From the NCBI GenBank assembly GCA_024276815.1, contig JAJRWM010000178.1, positions 1 through 6,102 of the forward strand: 6,102 nt of DNA, read 5' to 3'. The stretch is from a bacterium (GTDB taxonomy: Bacteria > JACRDZ01 > JAJRWM01). A model generated the notes under the pieces. It worked only from the letters and a program-made list of their open reading frames with translations. It searched no databases and was not told the DNA's origin. The translations under genes were made by a program, and so were the position numbers. This document shows positions 5,646 through 6,102 of this stretch, piece after piece (the first letter of the stretch is position 1; every line of letters starts with the position of its first letter).

Positions 5646-5772
5646 TACTATTTTAACAGGTATTAATTCAAAAGATTAGAGATATTTAATGACAAAAAGG
5701 CAACGCTGAAAAGAAAGAAAAAAAAGCTGTTTGGTGAAAATCGTTTGTTCATGCGAGGTTCAGGTTTTTTAA

Positions 5773-5818
5773 CCGCCCTGCCATTTTGACATTCGGTCGG
5801 CGGTAACAGGCAGGGCGG
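5773..5818 (-). terminator. Strong stem-loop after the cytochrome gene, probable transcript end
   Basis: CCGCCCTGCC (5773-5782) pairs perfectly with GGCAGGGCGG (5809-5818) around a 26-nt loop, starting 2 bp after the cytochrome stop codon. On the minus strand the stem is followed by TTAAAAAACC rather than a clean U-run, so it may work as a weak intrinsic terminator or an mRNA 3'-end stabiliser. It separates the cytochrome transcript from the sigma-54-driven efflux operon. Confidence 0.55.
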
Positions 5819-5820
5819 CT

Positions 5821-6102
5821 TTATGGTTGTCTCTCGCCAAAAACCTTTAACCAGTGGCCGGAATGACAAAGAGCGCATAGAAATTCAGGGTTCTCGCGCA
5901 ATAAATAATCCTCGGTCGCGCCGTGAGGCTCATGGCAGGTATAACAGGTAATGAGTTTTTTGTTCGTTAATTTTAGCTGGTAGCCGTCCCGGGGGAAACC
6001 GGGCGGGACCGGTTTGTCGAACATTTTTTGATGTCTCTCGCTAACGGTGGCGGCCAGATTGGCGTGACATTTTTGGCAAAGCCCGGTCGGTTCGTCCTTG
6101 AA
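5821..6102 (-). CDS. Multiheme c-type cytochrome, C-terminal 93 residues (start outside window)
   Basis: Electron-transfer protein that binds heme covalently in the periplasm. The frame is open from the right edge of the window to a TAA at 5823-5821. An internal ATG at 6024 is not the true start, because the sequence before it in frame already holds a heme motif. Three CXXCH motifs are seen in the fragment: CQKCH (9-13), CYTCH (53-57) and CALCH (76-80). The last two form the paired pattern CYTCHEPHGA...LCALCH typical of the doubled-CXXCH family (often annotated as cytochrome C family or paired CXXCH). More hemes probably lie upstream. Its partner and role cannot be read from this fragment. 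It is divided from the efflux operon by a stem-loop and a separate promoter, so a functional link to metal export is not shown. Confidence 0.88.
   Translation of the reverse strand, partial: FKDEPTGLCQKCHANLAATVSERHQKMFDKPVPPGFPRDGYQLKLTNKKLITCYTCHEPHGATEDYLLRENPEFLCALCHSGHWLKVFGERQP

Noticed and set aside
5655-5690. Possible sigma-70 promoter (TAAAAT-like -10) upstream of the first TolC gene
   Set aside because: The matching -35 (TAATCT at 17-bp spacing) is poor, and the region is A/T-rich, so such hits are expected by chance. The -24/-12 match is far better.
5663-5878. 71-residue minus-strand frame ending in a hydrophobic, Phe-rich segment, possibly a small leader from its Met43
   Set aside because: It overlaps the cytochrome end in another frame and runs through the stem-loop and A/T-rich spacer. 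There is no ribosome site before either candidate start, and the Phe run comes from a T-tract.
1-6102. CRISPR arrays, tRNA/rRNA genes and insertion sequences
   Set aside because: No regularly spaced repeats, cloverleaf-like sequence, transposase frame or flanking terminal repeats were seen.

Overview
The window is a stretch of a Gram-negative genome. It has outer-membrane factors with signal peptides, two lipoproteins and an RND efflux pump. Every gene that can be supported is on the minus strand, so reading 5'->3' along the transcript runs from high to low coordinates. The taxon cannot be fixed. A paired-CXXCH multiheme cytochrome, a good -24/-12 (sigma-54) promoter and HMBD-type metal-binding domains fused to the efflux adaptor would fit a Desulfobacterota-like or related anaerobic/respiring lineage, but this is inference only.

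Layout in transcript order. (1) 6102-5821 is the C-terminal end of a multiheme c-type cytochrome with three CXXCH motifs, running off the window. (2) 5820-5550 is an intergenic control region. It holds a perfect 10-bp GC stem-loop just after the cytochrome stop, and a near-consensus sigma-54 promoter about 30 bp before the next gene. (3) 5549-4167 is an intact TolC/CusC-type outer-membrane factor. (4) 4170-2597 is a second TolC-family gene. It is split by a one-base frame change at 3628-3631 into a 180-residue N-terminal part with signal peptide and a 344-residue C-terminal part. (5) 2613-2299 and (6) 2166-1807 are two small lipoproteins, each carrying one heavy-metal-binding domain (HMBD, core pattern TCPMHP...PGxCxxC[GN]M[DN]L). 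(7) 1740-244 is a CusB-type periplasmic adaptor with two HMBDs, the second lacking its first cysteine. (8) 197-1 is the start of a CusA-type heavy-metal RND pump, running off the window.

Together genes 3-8 look like one operon for export of copper/silver or similar soft metals from the periplasm. CusA would be the proton-driven pump, CusB the adaptor, and one or both TolC proteins the outer-membrane duct. No CusF is visible in the window. The two HMBD lipoproteins occupy the place where a periplasmic metal carrier would be expected, and may hand metal to the HMBD of CusB. The genes overlap or are closely spaced (ATGA overlap at 4167-4170, 17-bp overlap at 2597-2613), and most have a clear Shine-Dalgarno sequence.

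The points most worth a second look are the frameshifted TolC, whose expected join can be read from its intact neighbour; the sigma-54 promoter; the set of four HMBDs in three adjacent genes; and the repeat-built Lys/Met/His tail of the second lipoprotein.
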